A stretch of DNA of 64,000 nucleotides from Bacteroides sp. M10 (GTDB lineage Bacteria; Bacteroidota; Bacteroidia; Bacteroidales; Bacteroidaceae): NCBI RefSeq assembly GCF_014334015.1, contig NZ_CP060488.1, positions 4,918,501-4,982,500 on the forward strand. Reading direction: 5' to 3'. The notes under the pieces were generated by a model that had not been told where the DNA came from, searched no databases, and saw only the letters and a program-made list of their open reading frames with translations. Positions 35,348 to 45,160 of the stretch are shown piece by piece. Position numbers and translations under genes: made by a program. Every line of letters starts with the position of its first letter. The stretch's first letter is position 1.

Positions 35348-36751
35348 ATGGAAGATAAAAATAAGAAAGATATAAATAGAAGAGATTTCATTAAGATTGT
35401 AGGTATTAGTGCAGCCACATCGACAGGGCTATTATACGGATGCTCCTCAAAAGGTACTTCCTCTTCAAGCAGCGCAACAGGAGAAGGAGAGGTGCCTACC
35501 GATAAAATGACTTACCGCACGTCTCCGACTACCGGTAACCGTGTTTCACTCTTGGGATATGGTTGTATGCGTTGGCCTCTCAAACCTGCTCCCAACGGTA
35601 ATGGTGAAGTAATCGACCAGGATGCCGTGAATGGACTGATTGATTATGCAATCGCTCACGGAGTAAACTATTTCGATACATCTCCGGCATACGTACAGGG
35701 CTTTTCCGAAAAGGCAACGGGTATTGCATTGAGCCGTCATCCCCGTGACAAATATTATATCGCCACCAAGTTATCCAATTTCTCTCCCGATACATGGTCT
35801 CGTGAAGCATCGCTCAAGATGTACCACAAATCGTTTGCAGACCTGCAGGTAGATTACATTGATTATATGCTGCTTCACGGCATCGGCATGGGAGGAATGG
35901 AAGCCCTTAAAGGACGCTACCTGGATAACGGAATGCTTGACTTTCTGGTGAAAGAACGGGAGGCAGGACGTATCCGCAATTTGGGATTCTCCTATCATGG
36001 GGATATCGAAGTGTATGACTATCTGCTTTCACGGCACGATGAATTCAAGTGGGATTTCGTACAGATACAATTGAACTATGTAGACTGGAAACATGCCAAA
36101 GAAACCAATACCCGGAATACGGATGCTGAATATCTGTATGGAGAACTGCATAAACGAGGAATTCCATCTATCATCATGGAACCGCTTTTAGGAGGTCGTT
36201 TGTCTAAATTGAATGACAACCTGGTGGCACGGCTCAAACAACGCCGTCCGGAAAGCAGTGTCGCTTCCTGGGCTTTCCGTTTTGCCGGTTCATTTCCGGA
36301 CATTCTGACTGTGTTAAGTGGCATGACTTATATGGAGCATCTGCAAGATAATCTCCGCACTTATTCTCCTTTGGAACCGTTGACAGATGAAGAAAAAGAG
36401 TTTCTCGAAGAAACGGCACAATTAATGTTGAAATATCCAACGATCCCTTGCAACGACTGCAAATATTGTATGCCATGTCCTTATGGGTTGGATATACCTG
36501 CTGTGTTGTTACATTACAACCGTTGCGTCAATGAAGGGAATGTCCCCAGGAACGGGCAGGATGAGAATTATGCAAAAGCCCGGCGTGCTTTTCTAGTCGG
36601 ATATGACCGTAGCGTGCCAAAACTTCGTCAGGCAAGCCATTGCATCGGTTGTAACCAGTGTGTGGCACACTGTCCGCAGAACATTGATATTCCGAAAGAG
36701 CTGCATCGGATAGATCAGTTCGTAGAACAATTGAAACAAGGTACTTTATAA
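35348..36751 (+). CDS. Tat-exported Fe-S aldo/keto reductase lipoprotein
   Basis: A 467-residue protein. The N-terminus NRRDFIKIVGISAATSTG with Arg11-Arg12 and the lipobox LLYGC (Cys32) indicates Tat export as a lipoprotein. The aldo/keto-reductase barrel (about 60-350) shows the catalytic set: Asp/Tyr in YFDTSPAY, Lys in IATKLS and His in MLLHGI. C-terminal [4Fe-4S] motifs start at Cys368 (CNDCKYCMPCPYGLDIP) and Cys432 (CIGCNQCVAHCPQNIDIP). Barrel plus dicluster is a known Fe-S AKR architecture, but NAD(P)H is absent from the periplasm, so electrons may come from the NapH/NapG-like neighbour. The substrate is unknown. 8 bp separate it from the next gene. Confidence 0.88.
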   Translation: MEDKNKKDINRRDFIKIVGISAATSTGLLYGCSSKGTSSSSSATGEGEVPTDKMTYRTSPTTGNRVSLLGYGCMRWPLKPAPNGNGEVIDQDAVNGLIDYAIAHGVNYFDTSPAYVQGFSEKATGIALSRHPRDKYYIATKLSNFSPDTWSREASLKMYHKSFADLQVDYIDYMLLHGIGMGGMEALKGRYLDNGMLDFLVKEREAGRIRNLGFSYHGDIEVYDYLLSRHDEFKWDFVQIQLNYVDWKHAKETNTRNTDAEYLYGELHKRGIPSIIMEPLLGGRLSKLNDNLVARLKQRRPESSVASWAFRFAGSFPDILTVLSGMTYMEHLQDNLRTYSPLEPLTDEEKEFLEETAQLMLKYPTIPCNDCKYCMPCPYGLDIPAVLLHYNRCVNEGNVPRNGQDENYAKARRAFLVGYDRSVPKLRQASHCIGCNQCVAHCPQNIDIPKELHRIDQFVEQLKQGTL

Positions 36752-36759
36752 AAGAAAAG

Positions 36760-37179
36760 ATGGAAGAATTAATCAATTTACTACATACGGGAGGATATTC
36801 CTGTACTATTGCCAACAAAGGAGAAATCCGTACTTTCACTCAACGCGGTGTGGCTGATATCTATGATTTACTGACCCAGGAACCGGAGTTTCTTAAAGGA
36901 GCCTCGATTGCTGATAAGGTGGTTGGAAAGGGAGCTGCCGCCCTGATGATTCTGGGAGGAATCAAAGAGTTATATACTGATATTATCAGTACCAAAGCTC
37001 TGGAGTTGCTTCAGAAATCAGATATAAAAGTTGGTTTTACAGAGGAAGTACCTTTTATCTGGAACCGTAACCATACAGGAGGATGTCCTGTAGAGACAAT
37101 GTGCAGCGAAGTGGAATCAGCAGAAGAAATATTACCACTGATCCGCGATTTTCTGGAAAAGATCAGAAATAAGAAGTAA
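36760..37179 (+). CDS. DUF1893 domain protein
   Basis: A 139-residue cytosolic protein matching the DUF1893 family (LLHTGGYSCTIANKGEIRTFTQRGVADIYDLLT, VVGKGAAALMILGGI, NRNHTGGCPVETMC). The family has a cytidine-deaminase-like fold in the one structure I recall (TM1506). Residues that could bind a ligand are the conserved Cys/His in the C-terminal half, but no activity is established. Third gene of the Fe-S/TonB/ECF operon, 8 bp after the reductase gene. Confidence 0.82.
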   Translation: MEELINLLHTGGYSCTIANKGEIRTFTQRGVADIYDLLTQEPEFLKGASIADKVVGKGAAALMILGGIKELYTDIISTKALELLQKSDIKVGFTEEVPFIWNRNHTGGCPVETMCSEVESAEEILPLIRDFLEKIRNKK

Positions 37180-37209
37180 AAAGAAGAAACTTGAAACACG
37201 AAATAAAGT

Positions 37210-39099
37210 ATGAAAAGAAATACAGCTTGTTTATTCCTGTTCGGTAGCTTGCTTTCCATCTCGGGAATGGCACAGACTAAAAAGGATAGCATACAGGCCG
37301 GAAGAAATTATATGATTGATGAAGTCGTAGTCACCGGAACACGTAATGAAACCGATGTGCGTCATCTTCCGATGACCATTTCCGTAGTCGGCAGGCAACA
37401 AATTGAGAAAAGATATGAGCCTTCTCTTTTGCCGTTGTTAACGGAGCAGGTACCGGGATTATTCACTACCAGTCGTGGCATCATGGGATATGGCGTATCT
37501 ACCGGAGCTGCAGGTGGCATGAGCTTGCGTGGTATCGGTGGTAGTCCGACAGCGGGATTATTGGTACTGATTGACGGTCATCCCCAGTACATGGGTTTGA
37601 TGGGACATCCAATAGCGGATGCTTATCAATCTATGATGGCAGAGAAAGTGGAAGTTTTACGTGGTCCTGCATCTGTACTTTATGGTTCGAATGCCATGGG
37701 TGGTGTGATTAATATTGTTACCCGTCGGCAACAGGAAGAGGGTGTGAAGACGAATATGCAAGTTGGGTACGGTTCATATAACACGTTGCAGACTGAATTT
37801 TCCAACCGTGTCAAGAAGGGACGTTTCAGTAGCGTCGTAACCGGATCATATAATCGTACAGATGGACATCGTCCCGATATGGGATTCGAGCAATATGGTG
37901 GATACGCAAAGTTAGGTTATGATATCAGTTCTTTCTGGAAAGTATGGGGAGATGTGAATGTAACCCATTTTAATGCTTCCAATCCGGGGACTATCCAAGT
38001 ACCACTGATTGACAACGATTCCCGTATCACTCGTGGAATGACATCGTTCGCTTTGGAAAATCATTATGAAAAGACTTCAGGAGGTTTGAGCTTTTTCTAT
38101 AACTGGGGACGGCATAAAATCAATGATGGCTATCAGATAGGAAAAGAACCGCAAAAATCACATTTCAACTCTAAAGACAAAATGCTGGGTGTATCATGGT
38201 ATCAGAGTGCCACTTTCTTTACCGGTAATCGCTTGACCGTAGGATTTGATTATCAACACTTCGGAGGTGAATCATGGAACAAAGTACTGGCTACGGGTGA
38301 ACATACTCCGGGAGTAGACAAGCAAATGGATGAGTTTGCCGGATACGTTGATTTCCGTCAGGATATCAGCAGTTGGTTCTCACTGGACGCAGGTATTCGT
38401 GTAGACCACCATTCACACGTAGGTACAGAATGGATTCCACAAGGCGGACTGGCTTTTCATTTACCCAAGAATGCAGAACTTAAAGCAATGGTCAGCAAAG
38501 GATACCGTAATCCGACCATTCGTGAGATGTATATGTTTCCTCCTGCCAACCCGGAACTGAAACCGGAAAAACTAATCAACTATGAACTTTCCTATTCACA
38601 ACGTCTGCTGAAAGGGGCATTGTCCTACGGAGTCAGCCTTTACTATATCAATGGCGACAATCTGATTATGTCAAACGGACTCTTTCCTCCATTGAATATC
38701 AATTCCGGAGAGATAGAGAATTGGGGAGTTGAAACGAATATAGGCTACCACATCAATTCACACTGGAATGTGAACGCCAATTATAGCTGGCTGCACATGG
38801 AGAATCCCGTTCTTGCTGCTCCCGAACATAAATTGTATGCAGGGGCGGACTATACTTCCGGACGTTGGAGTATATCGACTGGAGTACAATATGTGAAAGA
38901 ACTTTATACTTCTGTTGTAAAGGGTAGCGAGCAACAGGATCATTTTGTTTTATGGAATCTTCGTGGGAATTATCGTGTCTGCCGTTTCGCTAACCTCTTC
39001 ATAAAAGGAGAGAACCTGCTGGCACAGCGTTATGAAATAAATGCAGGTTATCCCATGCCCAAAGCTACGTTTATGGGTGGTATTAATTTGAACTTTTAA
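37210..39099 (+). CDS. TonB-dependent receptor (BtuB/CirA-like)
   Basis: A 629-residue outer-membrane receptor. Signal peptide 1-22; TonB box region MIDEVVVTGTR near 35; plug about 40-155 with LRGIGGSPTAGLLVLIDG and VEVLRGPASVLYGSNAMGGVINIVTRR; then a 22-strand-type barrel ending GGINLNF with the C-terminal Phe needed for outer-membrane insertion. The small size, lack of STN and CarboxypepD_reg domains and lack of SusD place it with cofactor, siderophore or vitamin receptors. It is followed 13 bp later by an ECF transporter S component, suggesting that the two form consecutive steps in uptake of one small molecule. Confidence 0.92.
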   Translation: MKRNTACLFLFGSLLSISGMAQTKKDSIQAGRNYMIDEVVVTGTRNETDVRHLPMTISVVGRQQIEKRYEPSLLPLLTEQVPGLFTTSRGIMGYGVSTGAAGGMSLRGIGGSPTAGLLVLIDGHPQYMGLMGHPIADAYQSMMAEKVEVLRGPASVLYGSNAMGGVINIVTRRQQEEGVKTNMQVGYGSYNTLQTEFSNRVKKGRFSSVVTGSYNRTDGHRPDMGFEQYGGYAKLGYDISSFWKVWGDVNVTHFNASNPGTIQVPLIDNDSRITRGMTSFALENHYEKTSGGLSFFYNWGRHKINDGYQIGKEPQKSHFNSKDKMLGVSWYQSATFFTGNRLTVGFDYQHFGGESWNKVLATGEHTPGVDKQMDEFAGYVDFRQDISSWFSLDAGIRVDHHSHVGTEWIPQGGLAFHLPKNAELKAMVSKGYRNPTIREMYMFPPANPELKPEKLINYELSYSQRLLKGALSYGVSLYYINGDNLIMSNGLFPPLNINSGEIENWGVETNIGYHINSHWNVNANYSWLHMENPVLAAPEHKLYAGADYTSGRWSISTGVQYVKELYTSVVKGSEQQDHFVLWNLRGNYRVCRFANLFIKGENLLAQRYEINAGYPMPKATFMGGINLNF

Positions 39100-39112
39100 A
39101 TAATAAAATGAT

Positions 39113-39625
39113 ATGGAATCAACTACTGTAAAACTCTATTCGCTGAATTACGGCAATGTGAGAACTTATCTGGCAGCCTCGTTATTCATCGTTGGCAACA
39201 TCCTTTTTCCCCAATTTTTTCATCTCATACCGCAAGGAGGAATAACCTGGCTGCCTATCTATTTCTTCACTCTGATCGGAGCTTATAAGTACGGATGGAA
39301 AGTTGGTCTGCTGACTGCTGTTCTTTCCCCTATTATCAACTCCTTACTTTTTGGTATGCCGATGCCGGCGGTGCTGCCTGCTATTTTATTAAAGTCCGTA
39401 TTGCTCGCCATTGCTGCCGGTTGGGCCGCACAACGCTTCGGACGTATCTCCATCCCGGTATTGGTTGGCGTGGTACTTACCTATCAAGTTGTAGGAACAT
39501 TGGGAGAGTGGATGTATATAGGTAATTTCTACAATGCCATCCAGGATTTCCGCATTGGAATTCCCGGAATGTGCCTGCAAGTATTCGGAGGTTATTTATT
39601 CATTAGATATTTGATTCGCAAATAA
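39113..39625 (+). CDS. ECF transporter S component (substrate-binding membrane subunit)
   Basis: A 170-residue protein with five or six transmembrane helices. Features typical of S components: an NPxxAP-like kink region, a GLLTAVLSPIINSLLFGMPMPAVLPAILLKSVLLAIAAGW stretch across two helices, and small size. S components bind vitamins or metals and use a shared EcfAA'T module, usually encoded elsewhere. Its pairing with a TonB receptor 13 bp upstream suggests a complete two-membrane route for one ligand. The specificity is not readable. Confidence 0.82.
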   Translation: MESTTVKLYSLNYGNVRTYLAASLFIVGNILFPQFFHLIPQGGITWLPIYFFTLIGAYKYGWKVGLLTAVLSPIINSLLFGMPMPAVLPAILLKSVLLAIAAGWAAQRFGRISIPVLVGVVLTYQVVGTLGEWMYIGNFYNAIQDFRIGIPGMCLQVFGGYLFIRYLIRK

Positions 39626-39679
39626 CTTCCTTATCAATAACCGCTTTTCCCGGAAAAGAGTTATAAGCCTTGAAAAAGA

Positions 39680-39726
39680 AAGTTCTCCTCTGTTATAGAT
39701 ACCCATAACAGAGGAGAACTTTTTTA
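39680..39726. terminator. Strong bidirectional terminator
   Basis: A perfect 17-bp stem, AAGTTCTCCTCTGTTAT with ATAACAGAGGAGAACTT, and an 8-nt loop, flanked by A and T runs. It separates the Fe-S/TonB/ECF operon from the convergent second hybrid regulator. Confidence 0.92.
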
Positions 39727-39756
39727 AATACAACGTATCTATTCGCTTTTTATTTA

Positions 39757-42700
39757 TCAATCTTCTTCGTCGTCATCTTCCAGATCAGTAGCAGCGGGAT
39801 TACCTCCTTCTTTAGCATACCTGCTCGGACTCATCTTATAGTATTTTTTGAATACTTCCCGGAAATATTTAGTTTCAGAAAATCCAACCATGTCTGAAAT
39901 CTCATTAATAGCATATCTACCCTCTTTCAGTAATTCGGTAGCACGTTTCAAACGCATCACCCGAATAAACTCTGTCGGAGACTGTCCCGTCAATGCTTTC
40001 AATTTACAATAGAAACTGGTACGGCTCATACCACTTGATTCACAGAGCACATCAACGGAAAATTCAGGGTTGTTTATATTCTCATCCACGATTTTCTTAG
40101 CATTTGATATAAACTTCCAATCAAGGCTGTTAGTGCCGTTTGCAGACGGAACCATCGTTTTTTCTATATCCAGATTGGCATATCTCATGCGCAACAGTTC
40201 CCGGTTTGCCAGTAAGTTAGCAATATTTGCCCGCAGAATTTTCACGCTGAAAGGTTTGATGAGGTATTCGTCCGCACCAATGGACAGACCGTCAAGAATA
40301 TTATTTTCATCTCCTAAAGCTGTGAGCAACAATACAGGAATATGTGAAGTCTCAATATCGCTTTTAATAGCGACACACAGTTCGTCTCCTCCCATCTCCG
40401 GCATCATAATATCAGAAAGTACCAATTCCGGCCAAAATTCTTTTATAATAATCAATGCTTCCTTTCCATTGGCACAGGCTTGCACATTATAGATGGAAGA
40501 TAATGAACTGACGAGATAAGAGCGTAACTCATCATTGTCTTCTACAACCAGAATCCGTCGTGAATTTGGATTATTCACAGTGACAGTTGTATTTGCAGGT
40601 ACATTCGGAGCGGGGAGTACAGGAGCCAACGCTTCAAACTTAGAGTGCGTTTCCTCCCCGGTATTTTGAAAGTTTTTATTGCTTTTCGGAAAGACAATTT
40701 TGATTGTCGTACCTTGATGTTCAACACTCTCTACACTAATCTTACCACCATGAAGGCTGACCAGTTTTCCTACCAGCATTAATCCTATACCACTACCTGT
40801 CACTTTGGAGTTAATGGCATTGCTGGCACGAAAATGTAGCTTGAACAACTTACTTTGTTCACTGGCAGGAATACCTATACCTGTATCCTTGATAATCACT
40901 TTCCATGAATCGTTCGTATCAGATACGGAAATGCTGACCTTTCCACTTTCCGGAGTATATTTTAGCGAGTTCGATATTATATTCTTCAAAATAGAATCCA
41001 TCTTCTCCTTATCAAACGATACATTCATATAGCTGAAAGTACTCTCGTATGTATATTCAATGCGCTTAATGGCTGCATAAGAAGAGAATGTATCATATAT
41101 TTCATTCATATAAGTATTCAGCTCATACTCGGAAACACTCATTTTAGAGGAATATACATCCGTTCGTTCAAAATTAATCAGATTGCTGACCAACCGCAGA
41201 AGAACTTCCACATTCCTCAATGCAATGTTCGTACGGGTTATCCCGTTGTCAGTAAGATTCTCTTCTTCCAGCAATTCCTCCAAAGGTGCTTTTATCAAAG
41301 TTAATGGAGTACGTATATCATGAGCTGTATTAATGAAGAATTGCGTTTTTTCATCAGATACATTCTTTTGTTTTCTTAGATTTATCACACGCAAAACGAA
41401 ATAAAATCCTCCGATCACAAACAAAATATAGCACAAAATAGCCCACCAACTCGACCAGAAAGGTTGTGTGATGATGATTTTCATACTACGTTCCTGAAAG
41501 ACAATATCATGTTCTTCTCTGGATACTGCACGTACATGAAGGGTATATTTACCTGGAGGTAAATTGGTGAAACGAATCAAATTATTAGTTCCCGGTTGTG
41601 TCCATTTCTCATAAAATCCTTCCAGTCTCCAAGAGTATAATGCATTCTCTGGAGAATCATAGTTGATTGTAGAGACTTCGAATGAAAACGTATTCTCATC
41701 ATATTTGAGTTCCAATACATCCGTTTCATCAATACTTTTCTGTAAAGGAGAGTCCTCAACACCCGGATAAATAGGTTGATATGAAAGATAAAAGTTACTG
41801 AATATCAGTCTGGAAAACTCATACTTTGGAAACTTTACATCCTCCGGAAATTCAATCGCCCCATCCGCACTTCCAAATACAAAGCCTTTATTTTTACGCA
41901 CTGCTCCTGCAGATGCATTAAAATAGGCAGGTAACAATCCTTCTCCTCTGGTCCAGTTAGTGAATATCTTCTCTTTAGTATGAAAACAGGTAATTCCATT
42001 CTCTGTACTCATCATTATACGCCCGTTCACTTCCGGCAGTATTGTAAATATCCTGTTTGAAACCAAGGCGGAATTATCAGAAAAATAGTGCTCGAATGTT
42101 TTATTTTGATGATTGTACACAAATACTCCCACACCATTTGTTCCGATATATAGCAAGCCATCATCTGCCTGATAAAGCGTATTGATATAAGCAGCTCCTA
42201 TTTCCATTTCAATAAACTGATATTCGCCGGTATTTCGATTTAATAAATACAATCCTCCAACGGTTCCGATCCACATATTGTCTTTGTCTTTTTCAACAAT
42301 CGATGTGATAGAATTCAATCCCGGATATAAACGAACACTGTTAGTCGCCAGATTAAAACATTTTAGATTATAGTACCCTCCCGACCAGATATATCCTCTC
42401 GAATCCTTAACTATATCACGAATATACTTATCCGGGCGCATATTGACGTGGGAAAGCAGGTAAGGAGAGAAGTATTCAACCGACAATGTATTCTTGTTTA
42501 TTTTATAAATGCCGGAAGTAAATCCCCCTGCCCATATAATACCGGGAGATACTTCACATAAAGTAATAAAGATATGGTTTTTATCTTTTATCTGTTGGTC
42601 AAAAGAACTTAAGAACGAGTGCCATTTACCAGTTTTTGACTGATAAAGACTAATACCATTACTGGTTCCAAACCATAAATCGCCATCCTCGTCTTCAATA

Positions 42701-43746
42701 ACCGCATGTACCTGATCGTTGATTAGCGATTGGTGATTACCCATGGAATGTTTCATCCAATGATAATTTTCATAGCGGTTATCCATTATTGTGATCCCGG
42801 TAGGATAATTGGCGAGCCATATTCGCTTTTCTTCATCTACAAAGACATCATTGATGTTATTTCCGTTCATTTCATTATAACTCTGATAGTTGGCTACAAT
42901 GTAATGTTCCAGTTTACACGTGTTTACATCAACTTTATATACTCCCATCCCTTCGGTTGCAATCAACAGTTCCGTTTCATTCAAAGGGCTGATACGAGCT
43001 ATGTTTACGTCACTAAGGTCAGCGTCCGGCCGTATAATTTCCTGCGTATTCGTATCATACACAAAAACTCCTCTTTCAAATGAACCGATAAACAGTCTTT
43101 TTAATTGCTGGTGAAAATACAGTTCACTCACCTGAGCATGGAAATAGTCTAATGTTTCAACAGGTATAATCTCTAAAACATTATTTTCCTGTTTGACATA
43201 TCGTACGCCTGTCTCCGTTGCTATAAAGAAATGGTGCTCATCTACTTGCTCTATTGCCGTGATACTACTGTGAAGCACATTAGGGAATTGGAAGATACGA
43301 GCATCTTTAATATTATAAAGCAATACAGTATCCTTGCGACATAACCAAATATTATTATTCCGGTCCAAATAACCACAGCTAATTGTTTCAGAAGTATCCG
43401 GTAATCTATATACCATTCTGAAATCATCTTTATTAGCGTCATATTGAAAAATTCTCCCTTGCTTGCCAATCACCCAGATGCCTATATGCGGTTCTGTATA
43501 CAGCCATCCCAGACGTATGGGAGCGTCTAAAGTGTTACCTTCTTTATTTAATTTATAGTGTTTTATATCTTTACCGTTGTATCGGTCCATCCCTTCATTT
43601 GTAAGGAACCACATATAGCCCTGGGCATCTTTCTGAATATTGAATATCCGGCGATTGCTCAAGCCATCTTCTATTCCTATATATTTGTATGTTTGTGCTG
43701 TAACCCAAACAGGAAAAAAGAGAAGAATATATACAATGTATTTCAT
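39757..43746 (-). CDS. Hybrid two-component system regulator (HTCS), orphan
   Basis: A 1329-residue regulator with the usual order: signal peptide (1-17), periplasmic propeller repeats (about 20-660; DGLSNRRIFNIQKDAQGYMWFLTNEG, EDEDGDLWFGTSNGISLY), Y_Y_Y domain (about 675-755), transmembrane helix (about 763-785), HisKA with His809 in the variant box AHDIRTPL, HATPase (NSLKYTP, DTGIGIP, GSGIGLML), receiver with Asp1112 in SDIMMPEMGG, and an AraC helix-turn-helix. A strongly acidic tail ends the protein. Unlike the first HTCS it has no carbohydrate-active genes next to it; the neighbours are a cofactor-uptake operon and an efflux operon. Its target is therefore not evident from position. Confidence 0.94.
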   Translation of the reverse strand: MKYIVYILLFFPVWVTAQTYKYIGIEDGLSNRRIFNIQKDAQGYMWFLTNEGMDRYNGKDIKHYKLNKEGNTLDAPIRLGWLYTEPHIGIWVIGKQGRIFQYDANKDDFRMVYRLPDTSETISCGYLDRNNNIWLCRKDTVLLYNIKDARIFQFPNVLHSSITAIEQVDEHHFFIATETGVRYVKQENNVLEIIPVETLDYFHAQVSELYFHQQLKRLFIGSFERGVFVYDTNTQEIIRPDADLSDVNIARISPLNETELLIATEGMGVYKVDVNTCKLEHYIVANYQSYNEMNGNNINDVFVDEEKRIWLANYPTGITIMDNRYENYHWMKHSMGNHQSLINDQVHAVIEDEDGDLWFGTSNGISLYQSKTGKWHSFLSSFDQQIKDKNHIFITLCEVSPGIIWAGGFTSGIYKINKNTLSVEYFSPYLLSHVNMRPDKYIRDIVKDSRGYIWSGGYYNLKCFNLATNSVRLYPGLNSITSIVEKDKDNMWIGTVGGLYLLNRNTGEYQFIEMEIGAAYINTLYQADDGLLYIGTNGVGVFVYNHQNKTFEHYFSDNSALVSNRIFTILPEVNGRIMMSTENGITCFHTKEKIFTNWTRGEGLLPAYFNASAGAVRKNKGFVFGSADGAIEFPEDVKFPKYEFSRLIFSNFYLSYQPIYPGVEDSPLQKSIDETDVLELKYDENTFSFEVSTINYDSPENALYSWRLEGFYEKWTQPGTNNLIRFTNLPPGKYTLHVRAVSREEHDIVFQERSMKIIITQPFWSSWWAILCYILFVIGGFYFVLRVINLRKQKNVSDEKTQFFINTAHDIRTPLTLIKAPLEELLEEENLTDNGITRTNIALRNVEVLLRLVSNLINFERTDVYSSKMSVSEYELNTYMNEIYDTFSSYAAIKRIEYTYESTFSYMNVSFDKEKMDSILKNIISNSLKYTPESGKVSISVSDTNDSWKVIIKDTGIGIPASEQSKLFKLHFRASNAINSKVTGSGIGLMLVGKLVSLHGGKISVESVEHQGTTIKIVFPKSNKNFQNTGEETHSKFEALAPVLPAPNVPANTTVTVNNPNSRRILVVEDNDELRSYLVSSLSSIYNVQACANGKEALIIIKEFWPELVLSDIMMPEMGGDELCVAIKSDIETSHIPVLLLTALGDENNILDGLSIGADEYLIKPFSVKILRANIANLLANRELLRMRYANLDIEKTMVPSANGTNSLDWKFISNAKKIVDENINNPEFSVDVLCESSGMSRTSFYCKLKALTGQSPTEFIRVMRLKRATELLKEGRYAINEISDMVGFSETKYFREVFKKYYKMSPSRYAKEGGNPAATDLEDDDEED

Positions 43747-43975
43747 ATAAACAGTTGTTTTTTAGACTACTTCTAACGATCATATAAACATAACAGTCAA
43801 CGAAACTAGACAAAAGCAATGACAAATGCAAAGAAATAGGAGAGATTCTACAAGAAAACATCTATTTAGAAACATTTTTATTTCCAAAGTTGATTATTTA
43901 CTTTGCGAAGTTGATTTATCTGAAAGTGTTCTTTTGCTATATGTTATAATTAGCGCATGTTTTGTTTTTGTTAAT

Positions 43976-45160
43976 TTAACTAATCAAATTTGATTCCAGT
44001 TTCTTCTTATAGACCCATATACTTATTGTAAAATAAATAAGTGCCTGTATCCAGAGAGTTATATATTCCGGTCTGATATCGGCCATACTGGCTCCCATAG
44101 AATTCAGTTTCACAAAAGCGAGTGTGCCTGGTGCAGCTGGGAAAATGTAATGAGCCACTTTCCAATACCAAGGCATTAGTTCCATTGGATAGGAAACGCC
44201 GGAAAGAAAGATTAATCCTACGGAGAAGAAGGCGATCATGAGTAGGGGAGCCTCAGAATCCGTAAAATACCTGGACGCAGCTAATCCCAGGAAAGAAGTT
44301 GCCATCAAATATGGAATCAATAATAGTACGATGTACAATCCGTTTCCAATATTGGGGATGCTGAAAAAGTGAGGGAGCAAGCCTAATAGAAAAAAGGCAA
44401 AGATGGCATAAAGAGCACAGTACACGGACGTTTTTCCTGCCACTATACGAATGGCAACTCCCCAGCCATCCCCAAAAGGAGTATATGCGCGGATTCCTTT
44501 ACTACTGTATTCTTCTCCGGTCACCATGCCAATAACCATCAGCAAGGTCTGGAAAATTATAATCATCATGACTGCCGGAATAAGATAGGAACCATACCCT
44601 TCGGTATAATTGTAGAGTGCAGTGCCTTCCACATTGATCGGTTTCGCCATAGCTACGGCAAGCAATCCTTGTGGTGGAAGAAACACCGCTTCATCTGGCC
44701 GGTATTTATCATTAATAGCCAACATGACACGTGAAGAAGCACCTTGCAAAGCTTCGAAATACAAGAAGGCATCAGTAGTTGCATAAAGGGAAAATACGGC
44801 TTCATCTCCCCGGAACACCCGTTCCTCAAAGTCATGAGGCAGATAGAGTATTCCCTGTACTTTGCCTTCTTTCATCCATTCTTTTGCTTCATGATAATCC
44901 ATAGCCTGACTGGAAATCTCTGCCTGGGGAGTAGCATCCAGCCAACGGATAAAATCACGGCTCAATTCACTGTGCGAATTGTCGACTACGGCAACAGGTA
45001 CATCGGTTACAATATTCGGTGCATACATATAATTGTAGAGCAACCCGTAAACGAAGATTCCTCCCATCAACACCAGTAAAACCGCATAACTGGTACTGAT
45101 AGCTAGAAATTCACGACGAATGATGAATGACAACTGTTGTAACTTACTTAATGTTTTCAT
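43976..45160 (-). CDS. ABC-2 type transporter permease (second of a pair)
   Basis: A 394-residue inner-membrane protein. One N-terminal helix (about 22-45), a large periplasmic domain (about 50-170; NIVTDVPVAVVDNSHSELSRDFIRWLDATPQAEI), then five helices with VTGEEYSSKGIRAYTPFG and FLSGVSYPMELMPWY. It matches the YhhJ/YbhR type of drug-efflux permease. It overlaps the preceding permease gene by 17 bp and ends the operon TolC, HlyD, permease, permease. No ATP-binding subunit is encoded in the operon. Confidence 0.9.
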   Translation of the reverse strand: MKTLSKLQQLSFIIRREFLAISTSYAVLLVLMGGIFVYGLLYNYMYAPNIVTDVPVAVVDNSHSELSRDFIRWLDATPQAEISSQAMDYHEAKEWMKEGKVQGILYLPHDFEERVFRGDEAVFSLYATTDAFLYFEALQGASSRVMLAINDKYRPDEAVFLPPQGLLAVAMAKPINVEGTALYNYTEGYGSYLIPAVMMIIIFQTLLMVIGMVTGEEYSSKGIRAYTPFGDGWGVAIRIVAGKTSVYCALYAIFAFFLLGLLPHFFSIPNIGNGLYIVLLLIPYLMATSFLGLAASRYFTDSEAPLLMIAFFSVGLIFLSGVSYPMELMPWYWKVAHYIFPAAPGTLAFVKLNSMGASMADIRPEYITLWIQALIYFTISIWVYKKKLESNLIS

